A stretch of 64,000 nt of DNA from CAWFGW01 sp963849955 (GCA_963849955.1 CAWKJU010000023.1:1-64000), one strand, 5' to 3'. Shown: positions 17,198 to 27,107, numbered from the stretch's first letter. A program made the numbers and translations. The notes: generated by a model not told the origin, from the letters alone.

Positions 17198-17762
17198 CTT
17201 TATATTTATTTATTCATTATTATTTTTTGGAATTGGTTTTTCCCAAATGGATGAACTACAACTGCGTGATCTGCGAGGTGATTCTTTATTGTCGCTAGAA
17301 GAATATCAAGCCCCAATTCTAGTTCTTGTTTTTGACCAGTTCAACTGCCCCTATGTAAAAGAGTATAATGCACGAATGGATACCATTGTCCAATTGTACT
17401 CCAAAAAAGGAGTCCAGTTCGTCTATGTGAATGCTGATTCTGATGATTATAAAAAAAATGACTTTAAAAAGTTAGCAAAAAAAAGGTATTCAACTTTTCC
17501 TTCAAACATCCCTTATATTGCTGACCGCTACGCAAAATACATGTATACGCTAAACATAAAAAAAGCTCCTGAAGTATGCGTAATGCTTAAAGAAAACAAT
17601 AAATATAATGCGGTGTACGTGGGAGGAATTGATGACAGTCCTCTATCAGAAGCTGATGTGAGAAAAGCTTACTTAAAAAGCACACTAGACAAACTTTTAT
17701 CTGGAAGAAAAGTAACCCCATTCAGAGAACATGCAATCGGTTGTATGATTAAACGCGATTAA
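17175..17762 (+). CDS. Thioredoxin-fold (AhpC/TSA-like) exported protein
   Basis: A 195-residue protein with an N-terminal signal anchor, a thioredoxin-like fold and a single cysteine in FDQFNCPYVKEYNARMD, where TlpA-like reductants have CxxC. The stretch VQFVYVNADSDDY is the usual central strand. With one Cys it is more like a peroxiredoxin or AhpC-type redoxin than a disulfide reductase. The ATG at 17175 is preferred over the TTG at 17166. It overlaps the phosphopantetheinyl transferase gene by 23 bases. It ends in TTAA, which also supplies the stop of the convergent gene. Confidence 0.72.
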   Translation: MSWSTLRNFIFIYSLLFFGIGFSQMDELQLRDLRGDSLLSLEEYQAPILVLVFDQFNCPYVKEYNARMDTIVQLYSKKGVQFVYVNADSDDYKKNDFKKLAKKRYSTFPSNIPYIADRYAKYMYTLNIKKAPEVCVMLKENNKYNAVYVGGIDDSPLSEADVRKAYLKSTLDKLLSGRKVTPFREHAIGCMIKRD

Positions 17763-18610
17763 GAGATGGAATTTAATAATGCTCTCACTTCTGCTACTTT
17801 TTCATTTTCACCCAACTTTTCAAAGCTTACGACCAAATTACGAAGTACACGTTGAATTATTGACAAATGATTGCAAGGCTCATAAAAAATACTTTTCGGC
17901 TCAAGTTTCAATTGCTCTAAGAAACTATCAATATCTTTTTTTGAAAAGATTAACCCTTTGTTAAATGCATTGATGTAAAATTGTTCATCACCTTTTTTAT
18001 AAGTTAAAACAAATAAGCTAGGTAAATTAACTCCATAAACTGGTAGCTTTAATTTTTGCGCGATCAGCATATACACCACACACATGGAAATGGGGTTGCC
18101 TTTTTTAGATTCGAGAACCGCATTAATCATGGAGTTAGAAGGTGAATGAAAATTTTTAGTGTTGGCTGAAAACTTTAATTTCCCAAAAATTACGCTATTG
18201 AGTTTTTTAATTTGATCAATAGCATCATCGGATTGCCCAAATTCTAACCAAACTTCGTAATACAGTTGCTCGATCTCTGATTGTAATTTTTCGAACGATA
18301 AATCTGGGTATAGGTAGGTAGACACCACCCACATCCCTCTTAACAAATCATCGGATTCTTCCTTTTTCCAAGTTAACAAGCGGTCTTTTAAATTAGAAAA
18401 TTGAACGGAATGAATTAAGTCTTCGATTCTACGTTGCACAGTGGGAGAAAAATTAGTTTCCCACTCTAACTCTAAAAAAGGGATGATTTCATCCCCCATA
18501 GAAAGGATTTTATTCTCAACATGATTGAATATTTCAGCATCCTCATCATCCAATAAGGAGATAAGTGCCTTTATTTCATTTTCAGTCATATTGTTCATCG
18601 AATCTTTCAC
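17759..18610 (-). CDS. SirB1-like transglutaminase-fold protein
   Basis: A 283-residue member of the SirB1/transglutaminase-core-2 family. The family signature is the stretch from HSPSNSMINAVLESKKGNP through ISMCVVYMLIAQKL to LPVYGVNLPSLFVL. The usual catalytic-like Cys is in ISMCVVY. The N-terminal 100 residues are helical and HEAT-like. Function in this family is poorly defined and no substrate can be named. The first start codon is GTG at 18610; an ATG four codons on (18598) is an alternative. It converges with the thioredoxin-like gene and shares stop-codon bases with it. Confidence 0.78.
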   Translation of the reverse strand: MKDSMNNMTENEIKALISLLDDEDAEIFNHVENKILSMGDEIIPFLELEWETNFSPTVQRRIEDLIHSVQFSNLKDRLLTWKKEESDDLLRGMWVVSTYLYPDLSFEKLQSEIEQLYYEVWLEFGQSDDAIDQIKKLNSVIFGKLKFSANTKNFHSPSNSMINAVLESKKGNPISMCVVYMLIAQKLKLPVYGVNLPSLFVLTYKKGDEQFYINAFNKGLIFSKKDIDSFLEQLKLEPKSIFYEPCNHLSIIQRVLRNLVVSFEKLGENEKVAEVRALLNSIS

Positions 18611-18675
18611 AGATAAATTTGAATACGTGAATTATCACGAAAAGATTAAGGTAACTATTTATATGGAGGGTGAGT

Positions 18676-19707
18676 TTATTTAAACTCTTTATAATATGGA
18701 GCAACCTTTGGGTTATCATGTCGCTTCTTCATGATTTTTCTTTGTTTCAGTCCCAAGGGAGCTAAAAACTGTTCTGGATCAGTATCAAAATTATACAACA
18801 TTAAATTTAAACGCTGCATAGCCATATTTAAGTTGTTGTATAGTTCTTCGTCCTTCATCAACTTACCTAGGTTTCCTTTTCCTGCGTTTATGTTGTCTGC
18901 CATAGTATGAAATGAAGCTAAGGTTGTTCTAGCTTCAGTCACAGTAGCTTTCAGTTGCATATCATTCAATGAATCAGCAAATTTTTCCATACTAGCCATC
19001 ATTGGCTCCAATGAACGCATTGTTCTTTCAAAAGTAATCATTGTAGAGTCCAATGTTGTGAGCACACGCGCAATAGTAGGTTTATTATGTTTTATTAAAC
19101 CCGTAGTTTCTTTCGTCAGTACATTTACGTCTTTAATAGTTTGGTTTAAAGCATACAGTGAATTTTTTAGTCCTCTTTCTGTGGAGTCACCTAGAATACT
19201 GTTCATGTTCATGGTCATATCTTCTAGGTTTTCAATCACTGGTGTTGCTATAGCTCCCAGTGTAGCTGCAAACCCGCCTTCTTTCACTCCTCTGATAAAT
19301 CCTTTGTGCTCAATCACTTCACCAGAATCACCTAAAATAAGGTTGATTTTTTTTCCTCCAAGTAAACCATCGTCAACTAGCATCGCTACTGTCCCTTTTT
19401 TCATAATAACTTCGCCATCCAACGAAATAGTTACCAAGAGCGAGTCACCCGCATTATGCATAAGATCAATATTATCTACCCTACCGATTGCAAAACCATT
19501 AAGTGTGATAGAATTCGACTTAGTCAACCCATCGACATCACTGTATTTGATGTAATAAATATTAGAGCTAGAGAAATAATCTTTGCCTTTTAAAAAATTA
19601 AACCCCGTATACAAAATAGTGCTTGCTATCACTACTAACAGTCCTACTTTTGCTTCTTTAGATAATTTCACGTCTCTTTTTTTAATATTTAGAGGATTCA
19701 GCTTCAA
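18676..19707 (-). CDS. mlaD: MlaD/MCE-domain protein
   Basis: Substrate-binding component of a Mla-type phospholipid transport system between the membranes. It has a short basic N-terminus, one membrane anchor (GLLVVIASTILYTGFNFL, about 21-38), then an MCE domain (about 45-125) with DGLTKSNSITLNGFAIGRV and LLGGKKINLI, then a long helical C-terminus (about 150-320). No permease or ATPase gene is adjacent here, so they must lie elsewhere. It overlaps the upstream amidase gene by 26 bases, so both are on one transcript. Confidence 0.88.
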   Translation of the reverse strand: MKLNPLNIKKRDVKLSKEAKVGLLVVIASTILYTGFNFLKGKDYFSSSNIYYIKYSDVDGLTKSNSITLNGFAIGRVDNIDLMHNAGDSLLVTISLDGEVIMKKGTVAMLVDDGLLGGKKINLILGDSGEVIEHKGFIRGVKEGGFAATLGAIATPVIENLEDMTMNMNSILGDSTERGLKNSLYALNQTIKDVNVLTKETTGLIKHNKPTIARVLTTLDSTMITFERTMRSLEPMMASMEKFADSLNDMQLKATVTEARTTLASFHTMADNINAGKGNLGKLMKDEELYNNLNMAMQRLNLMLYNFDTDPEQFLAPLGLKQRKIMKKRHDNPKVAPYYKEFK

Positions 19708-20467
19708 GCTCTAATTTGTATTCTTTAAAAGCTCGATAAATTCCAGAAGCCAATAATACTTGATTTTCTTTATTGTTTAGGTAATTTTCCTCTTGTTTGT
19801 TCGTTAAAAAACCTGTTTCAACTAAAACTGATGGCATAGCCGTCTTCCATAACACTAACAAACCTGCTTGTTTTACCCCTCTACTGTGTCTACTTACTCT
19901 ATTTTCAAACTGATCTTCAATTTTAGAAGCAAATCGTAAACTGTTATCAATATGTGAATTTTGGTATAAAGAAAAAAGAATATGTGCCTCAGGAGAGTTT
20001 GGATCAAATCCATCATAATTTTGAATATAATCCTCTTCTTTTAAAACCACTGCATTTTCCCTTTTTGCTACTTCTAAGTTGCCGTTTGATGTGTGAAGCC
20101 CCATAGTATAGGTCTCAGTACCATATGCTGTGGAGGGTCCAGAATTACAATGAATGGAAATAAATAAATCTGCACCTGCTTTGTTTGCAATATTTGCTCG
20201 CTCATGGAGTTCTACAAAGTGATCAGACTCTCTCGTAAATACCACCTTAACCTCTGGCATGTATTCTTTAAAAATTCGACCTAACTCTGCGGCAACATCC
20301 ATTGCAACATGTGCTTCTTTAGAATGGGAGCCTAAGCAGCCGGGGTCTTTACCTCCATGGCCAGCATCAATAACAATTGTATTAATTTGGTACTTTTGTG
20401 TGTTTAATGGAGTAAATGAGCTGAAGATGAAAAACGAACAAAGAACTAATAATATAATATTTTTCAT
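19682..20467 (-). CDS. N-acetylmuramoyl-L-alanine amidase (Amidase_3)
   Basis: It cleaves the amide between muramic acid and the peptide stem of peptidoglycan. An N-terminal signal peptide is followed by VIDAGHGGKDPGC (zinc His), a catalytic-domain HERANIANKAGADLFISIHCN (second zinc His) and a late VLVETGFLTN with the catalytic Glu. At 261 residues it is a single-domain AmiC-like enzyme without LysM. It is divergent from lptD, only 16 bases apart, and runs into mlaD. An envelope-maintenance role fits these neighbours. Confidence 0.93.
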   Translation of the reverse strand: MKNIILLVLCSFFIFSSFTPLNTQKYQINTIVIDAGHGGKDPGCLGSHSKEAHVAMDVAAELGRIFKEYMPEVKVVFTRESDHFVELHERANIANKAGADLFISIHCNSGPSTAYGTETYTMGLHTSNGNLEVAKRENAVVLKEEDYIQNYDGFDPNSPEAHILFSLYQNSHIDNSLRFASKIEDQFENRVSRHSRGVKQAGLLVLWKTAMPSVLVETGFLTNKQEENYLNNKENQVLLASGIYRAFKEYKLELEAESSKY

Positions 20468-20483
20468 TTTTATCTAGTTGTTT

Positions 20484-23165
20484 ATGCCATTTGACATAAT
20501 TTTGAGCAAAATCGTAAATTTTTGTCGAAAACTGAAAAATCTGTTTTACAAATTACCCACCGCTTTAGTGCTAATTCTCTGTTGCTGTGTATCAAACAGG
20601 ATACAAGCACAGTCAGACTCTATTTCAGTACCACCTACCTCAGCTATTGAAAAAGAAAAAGCTGCCGAAAAAGATTCAGCAGCAACTTCTACTCAACCAG
20701 TAAAGGTTAAAAGTGACATTGCCACCACAATCAAATACAATGCCAGTGACTCCATTCGCTTTAATGTGTTCACACAAGAGGTGATTTTGTATAAAAATGC
20801 CTGGGTAGATTATGGCGACATGAAACTTGATGCCGATTTAATCACCATTAACTGGAGTAAATCTTTAATAACGGCTACCTACTCTACTGATTCTAGTGGC
20901 AATAAAATTGGCGTACCCCATTTCGTAGATTCCGACAATGAATATACTGCAGAACGGATTGTCTACAATTACAAGACAAAAAAAGGTTATATCTCCAAAA
21001 TTGTCACCTCTGATGGTGAGGGTTATTTAACTGGTGAGAATGCTTTAAAAGATGCGGATGACAACCTTTTAATTGACGGTGCTAAATATACCACCTGTAA
21101 TCGGGTAGATCCTCATTACCATTTTAAACTTAGAAAAACGAAGTTGGTGAATAAGAGTAAGGTCTACACCAACTTCTTCAACCTCTACATTGATGAAATA
21201 CCAATGCCACTGGGCCTTCCATTTGGAATATTTCCGATGGTCAATAAAAAAGCAAGTGGCGTAATCATTCCAACCTGGGGGGAAGCCGCAAGCAGAGGGT
21301 TTTTCTTACGCGATGGTGGATATTATTGGGCCGTAAATGATTACATAGGTGCTAAATTTTTAGGTGAAATTTATGCTAACGGAGGTTGGGGAACCTCCAC
21401 AAACGTTGATTACAAAAAACGCTATGCCTATTCTGGTGATTTGGATTTTACTTACCGCGATGTGGTTCGTAATGGGGATGAATACTTACGATCAAGTACC
21501 AAAGACTACCGCTTCCGGTGGTCTCATGCGCCTCAAACAAGAGGAGGGAAAAGTTTTTCAGCCAATGTGAATTATGCCACTACAAGTTATTATTCCAACA
21601 ATACTATTAATGTTCAGAACAACCTTCAAAATACGCTTAATTCTACTATTCGTTATTATGTTCCTATAAAAAATTCACCATTCAATGCCACCTTCAACTT
21701 AGCCCATGATCAAAACAACCAAACAGGTATTGTCAACATGAATTTACCTGATTTTAATTTATCCATGAACCGATTAAATCCGTTCAAATCAGCCTCAAGC
21801 ACAGGTAAAAAATCCACTTTCAAGAACTTTTACGAAAGTATTAGTGTACAGTACAATTTTGATATGCGAAACAAGCTTACTAACGCACCTACTATCAATA
21901 GATATCCCTTTACTGTGGCTAATCCAGAAGTGAGAGATACCATAGGCTTTACTACGGAAAACTTTAGAGCAATTTGGGACAACAAAGAGCTAGGCATGAA
22001 ACACTCGGTACCAATTAATGGAACGTTGAAGCTGGGGCAATTTAGTTTAAATGGGAACTTTAATTACTCCGAATACTGGTACCCAAAAAGTTTCAACTAT
22101 GAATACAATGTAGATTCTGGGGCTGTAAACGTTTATGAGGACAATGGTTTTCAAAGGACCAATGCCTACAATGGTGGTGCTAATTTAACGACCAACGTTT
22201 ACGGTATGTATTCCTTTTTAGGAAAAAGGCAACGACAAATCAGACACACCGCTCGCCCAAGTTTGGGGTTATCGATGTCACCTGATTACACACAAAACTC
22301 AAGGGTGTTTCAAGAAGTACAAATTGATTCACTTGGTACTACAGAACGTATATCAAAATTTAGTGGTCTTATTTTTAATGCCCCCACTTCTCAACAAACT
22401 GCTAGCTTGACTTTTGGAATTCAAAACGTACTAGAAATGAAAAACAAAGCAATCAAAGACACTACTACGGAGTTTAAAAAGACCAAATTGTTAGAAAACC
22501 TCAGCATTAACTCAAGCTACAACTTCGCTGCCGACTCCTTAAAGTTAGCCAGGTTCAACATTTCTGCAAATACTAACCTTTTTAACTTGTTAAACATTCG
22601 TTTTAACACCACATTAGATCCTTATACGTATCAATTGGATTCACTTGGCCGTCAATTCAGAACAAATACGTTTGCCTGGGATGATAACCAGGGAATCGGG
22701 AATTTTGAAAATTGGAGTTTTGCACTTTCCACTAACTTAAACCCTGCTGCATTTAAAAGTAAATACAAAAACCAAAATCAACTTCCTGACCATGTAAGAG
22801 CTTTGGTGGAAGACCCGGCTTACTACGTAGATTTTAACATTCCATGGAGTATAAACATTTCATATACCTACTCTGAAACTCAAGTGGGACTTCTTCGTGC
22901 ACAAGCTACGCAATCCCTTCAGTTTAGTGGTGATGTAAGCATTTCAAAATCATGGAAAATTGGATATAACGCTGCTTACGATTTTGAAAATAAAAAAATT
23001 ATAACTCCGCGATTAAACATTTACAAAGATTTACATTGTTGGGAAATGCGATTCAACTGGGTGCCATATGGACCACAACAGATGTATGAGTTTTACATTA
23101 ATGTGAAAGCATCGGTGCTCCAGGATTTGAAATGGAGCAGAAGAAGAAGTTTTTATGACCGTTAA
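20484..23165 (+). CDS. lptD: LptD-like LPS-assembly outer-membrane protein
   Basis: A large outer-membrane barrel that inserts LPS into the outer leaflet. It has a signal peptide to about residue 43, then an OstA/LptA-like jellyroll (DLITINWSKSLITATY, about 110-170). The long barrel has alternating aromatic strands, rich in Asn and Tyr, to the C-terminus. The segment IPTWGEAASRGFFLRDGGYYWAVNDY is typical of Bacteroidota LptD. ATG at 20484 is preferred over the TTG at 20478. The last 11 bases overlap the next gene, so lptD is translationally coupled to the C45 hydrolase and the genes of the pigment-like locus. Confidence 0.86.
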   Translation: MPFDIILSKIVNFCRKLKNLFYKLPTALVLILCCCVSNRIQAQSDSISVPPTSAIEKEKAAEKDSAATSTQPVKVKSDIATTIKYNASDSIRFNVFTQEVILYKNAWVDYGDMKLDADLITINWSKSLITATYSTDSSGNKIGVPHFVDSDNEYTAERIVYNYKTKKGYISKIVTSDGEGYLTGENALKDADDNLLIDGAKYTTCNRVDPHYHFKLRKTKLVNKSKVYTNFFNLYIDEIPMPLGLPFGIFPMVNKKASGVIIPTWGEAASRGFFLRDGGYYWAVNDYIGAKFLGEIYANGGWGTSTNVDYKKRYAYSGDLDFTYRDVVRNGDEYLRSSTKDYRFRWSHAPQTRGGKSFSANVNYATTSYYSNNTINVQNNLQNTLNSTIRYYVPIKNSPFNATFNLAHDQNNQTGIVNMNLPDFNLSMNRLNPFKSASSTGKKSTFKNFYESISVQYNFDMRNKLTNAPTINRYPFTVANPEVRDTIGFTTENFRAIWDNKELGMKHSVPINGTLKLGQFSLNGNFNYSEYWYPKSFNYEYNVDSGAVNVYEDNGFQRTNAYNGGANLTTNVYGMYSFLGKRQRQIRHTARPSLGLSMSPDYTQNSRVFQEVQIDSLGTTERISKFSGLIFNAPTSQQTASLTFGIQNVLEMKNKAIKDTTTEFKKTKLLENLSINSSYNFAADSLKLARFNISANTNLFNLLNIRFNTTLDPYTYQLDSLGRQFRTNTFAWDDNQGIGNFENWSFALSTNLNPAAFKSKYKNQNQLPDHVRALVEDPAYYVDFNIPWSINISYTYSETQVGLLRAQATQSLQFSGDVSISKSWKIGYNAAYDFENKKIITPRLNIYKDLHCWEMRFNWVPYGPQQMYEFYINVKASVLQDLKWSRRRSFYDR

Positions 23166-24807
23166 CATTAAAAAAATTGGGTTCACTTTTTTTGTTATAA
23201 TTGGTGTTTTATCACTTGCTGCTACCGCATTTTATTTTTGGGTAAAAACACCTTTGCCTTGTGATGAAGTGGTTATTAACGAGCTTAATCTTGGTCAAGT
23301 GGATGGATACACCTATTCAGGTTCTAACTGGATTCATGCTAATCGTGGTTTTAGTGAAATTTATTTGGAGGGAGAACCACTACAAAGAGGTATTGCCATG
23401 GGAAGATTAGGCGATTCGCTTCAACAACAGCAAGAAGCTGCATTCGTCAATGAAATAAAACAGCATGTTCCTTCAGCTTTTAATCGGTTTTTTATTCATA
23501 AACTAATCGCTTGGTTTAATAGAAATATGCATGAAGATATCCCACAAGAATACTTAATGGAAATTTATGGTTCATCGTTATTTGCCAGCGATGCATTTGA
23601 TCGAGAAATTGGTCCAAAGTATAGCCGTATTTTAAACTACCATGCAGCACATGACATCGGACACGGCTTAAAAGAAATGAACTTAGTTGGCTGTAGTGGA
23701 TTTGCCATATGGAACACTAATTCTCAAGCCCCAAAACTATTTGCAGGAAGAAATTTTGATTTTTATGCAGGCGATGACTTTAACAAATCACGTTGTCTTT
23801 ATTTTATTAACCCGAGCGAAGGCTATCCTTTTGTTTCCCTTTCTTGGGCGGGTATGAGTGGTGTAGTATCTGGAATGAACCTTGAAGGACTAACTGTAAC
23901 GTTAAATGCAGCACCATCTGAAATACCCTCTTCTTCGGCAGAACCAGTTTCTCTATTAGCCCGGGAAATTGTGCAATACGCACGCACTATTCATGAGGCA
24001 TTCGAAATTGCTAAAAAAAGAAAGACCTTTGTTTCAGAGCTATTTATGATTTCAAGTGCAGCAGATGGAAAAGCAGCTATTATTGAAAAAACACCCGAAA
24101 CCACGGAACTATATTTTTCTGAAACCAACCAACTCATCTGTACGAATCACTTCCAAAGTGACTCATTGTCTTCAACAGAAAGAAATAAAACATTTTCTAC
24201 TATTAGCTCTACCATTTACCGCTACAATAGACTTGAAACCCTTCTAAAAGATAAATCACTTAATCCATCGGATTTGATCCCTATTTTATATGACCGCACA
24301 CTGGAAAACAACAAAACTAATGCGCTGGGGAATGAATCGGCCATCAACCAACTTAACGCACACCACGGTGTGTTTTTCAACCCCATTGAAAAAATAATTT
24401 GGGTGAATTTCGGTAATCACCTAAGTGGTAACTTCACTGCTTATGATTTGAAAACTGTTTTTTCCAATAAACATCTTGAAAATGCACGTGTCGATTCCTT
24501 GACTATTGTTTCTGATTCCTTTTATTCTTCTTCAGAATATGTAAACTATTTAGCGTATAGAGCATTGAAAAGAACAATCAACCGACAACTAATCCATCAA
24601 CAAACCATTCAAAAAAAAGATCTTGAAGCACTTATGAATGCTAACCCAGCTTTATATGAGGCATACGAACTTGCTGGGGATGGGTACAAGACCATGGGAG
24701 AAAAACAACAAGCCAAAGCTGCTTACTCTATTGCCTTAACAAAGCAACTGTCAGGATTAGGGGACAAGCTCCGCATAGAAGAAAAACTTCAATCCATAAA
24801 TGATTAA
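23155..24807 (+). CDS. C45-family N-terminal-nucleophile-type hydrolase/acyltransferase
   Basis: A 550-residue protein of the acyl-CoA:6-aminopenicillanate acyltransferase-like family (MEROPS C45). After an N-terminal membrane anchor (about 8-28), the core carries NLVGCSGFAIWN with the candidate nucleophile Cys, GRNFDFYAG and GMSGVVSGMNLEGLTVTLNA. The C-terminal 80 residues look like a TPR. Such hydrolases occur in Bacteroidota flexirubin/aryl-polyene loci; a role in forming or cleaving the lipid amide/ester is inference. In autoprocessed family members the Cys becomes N-terminal; here the long leader makes this uncertain. It overlaps lptD and the ligase. Confidence 0.75.
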   Translation: MTVNIKKIGFTFFVIIGVLSLAATAFYFWVKTPLPCDEVVINELNLGQVDGYTYSGSNWIHANRGFSEIYLEGEPLQRGIAMGRLGDSLQQQQEAAFVNEIKQHVPSAFNRFFIHKLIAWFNRNMHEDIPQEYLMEIYGSSLFASDAFDREIGPKYSRILNYHAAHDIGHGLKEMNLVGCSGFAIWNTNSQAPKLFAGRNFDFYAGDDFNKSRCLYFINPSEGYPFVSLSWAGMSGVVSGMNLEGLTVTLNAAPSEIPSSSAEPVSLLAREIVQYARTIHEAFEIAKKRKTFVSELFMISSAADGKAAIIEKTPETTELYFSETNQLICTNHFQSDSLSSTERNKTFSTISSTIYRYNRLETLLKDKSLNPSDLIPILYDRTLENNKTNALGNESAINQLNAHHGVFFNPIEKIIWVNFGNHLSGNFTAYDLKTVFSNKHLENARVDSLTIVSDSFYSSSEYVNYLAYRALKRTINRQLIHQQTIQKKDLEALMNANPALYEAYELAGDGYKTMGEKQQAKAAYSIALTKQLSGLGDKLRIEEKLQSIND

Positions 24808-26095
24808 TATGTTTGATGAAGTACTTTCTTTCGATTTTCTCGCTAATAATGAAATAGAAGTCCAACAACTAAAGTTGGTTCAATCAACGATTGCTCATGC
24901 AAAAGCCTGTTCTAAATTTTATGCAACAAAACTTGCTCAGTTTGAAAACATCTTATCGTTAACTGATCTTCAAAAAATTCCATGTACTTCTAAAGATGAG
25001 TTAAATGGGCAAAACAAAGAGTTCATCGCTGTTTCAAAGAATAAAGTCCTAAGAACTGTCACGACTTCCGGAACACTTGGATCGCCTACTCAAGTTCCCC
25101 TATCAGAAAATGATCTCAACCGATTGGCACATAATGAGTATTTAGCTTTAAAAATTGCTGGCATCACTGCTGCGAACAACGTGCAGTTGGTTACAAGTTT
25201 AGACCCTGCGTTTATGGCGACCTTAGCTTATGAATTGGGGTTAAAAAAAATTAGTGCTGGGGTTATAAAAACGGGTACAGAAAAACTTGATTTTCAATGG
25301 AAGAGTCTCCAAAACAATCAAATTGATGTAATCATTATTGTCCCTTCCTTTTTTTTAAAATTATTACATTTTGCTCATGAACAAGGCTTTAATATTGCAT
25401 CTTTAAACCTCAAAAAAGCAATTTGCATAGGTGAACCCATTCGCAATCAGGATTATTCTTTAAATGCACTAGGTCAAAAAATCCAATCTTTATTTCCAAC
25501 AATAGCGCTGCATTCTACATATGCTTCCACGGAAATGGCTACCGCTTTTACGGAGTGTGAAAGACGTATAGGAGGCCACCAATTGCGTGAATTAATTTAT
25601 ACTGAAATACTAGACGAACACGAGCAACCTGTCAAGAATGATGAGTATGGAGAACTCACCATCACTACTTTACAAAACGAAGCGTTTCCATTAATCCGTT
25701 TTAAAACTGGTGATATTGTGCGGCTAGAGACTTCACCTTGCTACTGTGGGAGAACGAGTCCACGAATTTCTCCCGTTTTAGGTAGAAAGGCACAGCAAAT
25801 GAAACTTAAAGGAACCACTGTTTACCCCCAAGCAGTTTTTGATTCGTGTGCTGCCCTTCCCGAAATTAATGAGTACCAATTAGTGGTAGTAAAAAATGCG
25901 TTAGGCTTGGACGAACTCACCATTTATTTAAGTTTATCACAATCTGCTGAATTGGATTTTATTGAAGCTCATTTTAAGTCCAAATTAAAAGTCACACCAC
26001 GTATTGAAATAATTTCTACCGAAGACATGAAACAAAAACAGTGGAAGCATGGCGTACGAAAACCAATTAAATTCATAGATTTGAGAAACCAGTAA
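24800..26095 (+). CDS. Acyl-adenylate/CoA ligase, phenylacetate-CoA ligase-like
   Basis: An AMP-forming ligase of 431 residues. The nucleotide-binding loop is TTSGTLGSPTQVPLS, followed by an adenylate-binding STYASTEMATAF and FKTGDIV. The metal-site-like CYCGRTSPRI and the C-terminal GRKAQQMKLKGTTVYPQAV match PaaK/CoF-synthetase relatives. In an aryl polyene pathway it would activate the aromatic starter (here p-coumarate made by the lyase at 28408) and load it on an ACP. It overlaps the hydrolase gene by 8 bases; the first ATG is at 24800 and a second at 24809. Confidence 0.85.
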   Translation: MINMFDEVLSFDFLANNEIEVQQLKLVQSTIAHAKACSKFYATKLAQFENILSLTDLQKIPCTSKDELNGQNKEFIAVSKNKVLRTVTTSGTLGSPTQVPLSENDLNRLAHNEYLALKIAGITAANNVQLVTSLDPAFMATLAYELGLKKISAGVIKTGTEKLDFQWKSLQNNQIDVIIIVPSFFLKLLHFAHEQGFNIASLNLKKAICIGEPIRNQDYSLNALGQKIQSLFPTIALHSTYASTEMATAFTECERRIGGHQLRELIYTEILDEHEQPVKNDEYGELTITTLQNEAFPLIRFKTGDIVRLETSPCYCGRTSPRISPVLGRKAQQMKLKGTTVYPQAVFDSCAALPEINEYQLVVVKNALGLDELTIYLSLSQSAELDFIEAHFKSKLKVTPRIEIISTEDMKQKQWKHGVRKPIKFIDLRNQ

Positions 26096-26114
26096 CCCTT
26101 ATTTTTATTCCTAG

Positions 26115-27107
26115 ATGATAAAACTAACACTATTCCTTTCCCTATTTATTTCATTCGGTTTTGCACAACAACCCCTAGCTGTTGCTACTTATGGCGATGA
26201 TTGGGGCGTTATTGATTCGACAGGTAAATGGCTTCTTAATCCTGAATATTATAACATCCGCGAAGTGACTGAAGGAAGAATAGTTGTGAAAAATGCTGGT
26301 GGCTGGGGTGTAAAAGACTTAAAAGGAAACTGGGTTTTAGAACCAAGCTTAGACAGAATTTATTCTTACTCAGACAGCATGGCTATTTTTAAACAAAAGT
26401 CGTCTTACGGTTTTATTGATTACAACGGCAAATGGGTAATCAACCCAACGCTGGAAAAGGCACGTGACTTTTATAATGGTGCTGCGCCTGTACGAGTTGG
26501 TGGGAAATGGGGGTTAATAAATAAAAAAGGGGATTGGATTGTCTCTCCTCAATTTGAGGATATGGAATACCCTGCAGAAGGTTTGTTTGCGACAAGAAAA
26601 GATGGGAAATGGGGTTTTGTAAATGCAGAAGGAGAGACTGTGATTCAATGCGTATATGAAAAAGTTAAACCTTTTCATCACGGTGTAGCTACCGTACAAT
26701 TCAACAGTAAGTGGGGCTCCATTGACGTAAAAGGAAAAATTGTAATTCCATACCAATATGATAATCTTGGTACTTTTTCTGATGGCATGATCGGTTATGA
26801 ATTTAAAGGCAAGTGGGGGTTTTTAAACAATGAAGGTAAAATTACCATTAACCCACAATTTGATGATACGCACTATTTTTCTTCTAAATTATGTCCTGTA
26901 CTTGAGAGCAAGTCAGGTAAATGGGTGATGATTAACCAAGCTGGTGAACGTGCTTTTTCTCTGGAGTTTAAAGTTGCAAAACCTTACCAACATGGATTAG
27001 CTGTTGTAGAGTTAGAAACACAAAAAGGTGTTTTTATGGTAATTAACACCGAGGGAAAAGTGCTAACTCAACCTGTTTTTGATATGATAAAACAGTTTAG
27101 CCGTTAA
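26115..27107 (+). CDS. Secreted WG-repeat protein
   Basis: After a signal peptide (about 1-18) the 330 residues are about nine tandem WG repeats of 30-35 residues, each with GKWGxIxxxGxW or a close form. These repeats fold as beta units, probably in binding. The role is unknown. It sits 20 bases behind the ligase gene in the same orientation, so it is probably co-transcribed with the lptD-hydrolase-ligase set. Its TAA stop lies in a TTAA that also forms the stop of the convergent halogenase-like gene. Confidence 0.82.
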   Translation: MIKLTLFLSLFISFGFAQQPLAVATYGDDWGVIDSTGKWLLNPEYYNIREVTEGRIVVKNAGGWGVKDLKGNWVLEPSLDRIYSYSDSMAIFKQKSSYGFIDYNGKWVINPTLEKARDFYNGAAPVRVGGKWGLINKKGDWIVSPQFEDMEYPAEGLFATRKDGKWGFVNAEGETVIQCVYEKVKPFHHGVATVQFNSKWGSIDVKGKIVIPYQYDNLGTFSDGMIGYEFKGKWGFLNNEGKITINPQFDDTHYFSSKLCPVLESKSGKWVMINQAGERAFSLEFKVAKPYQHGLAVVELETQKGVFMVINTEGKVLTQPVFDMIKQFSR

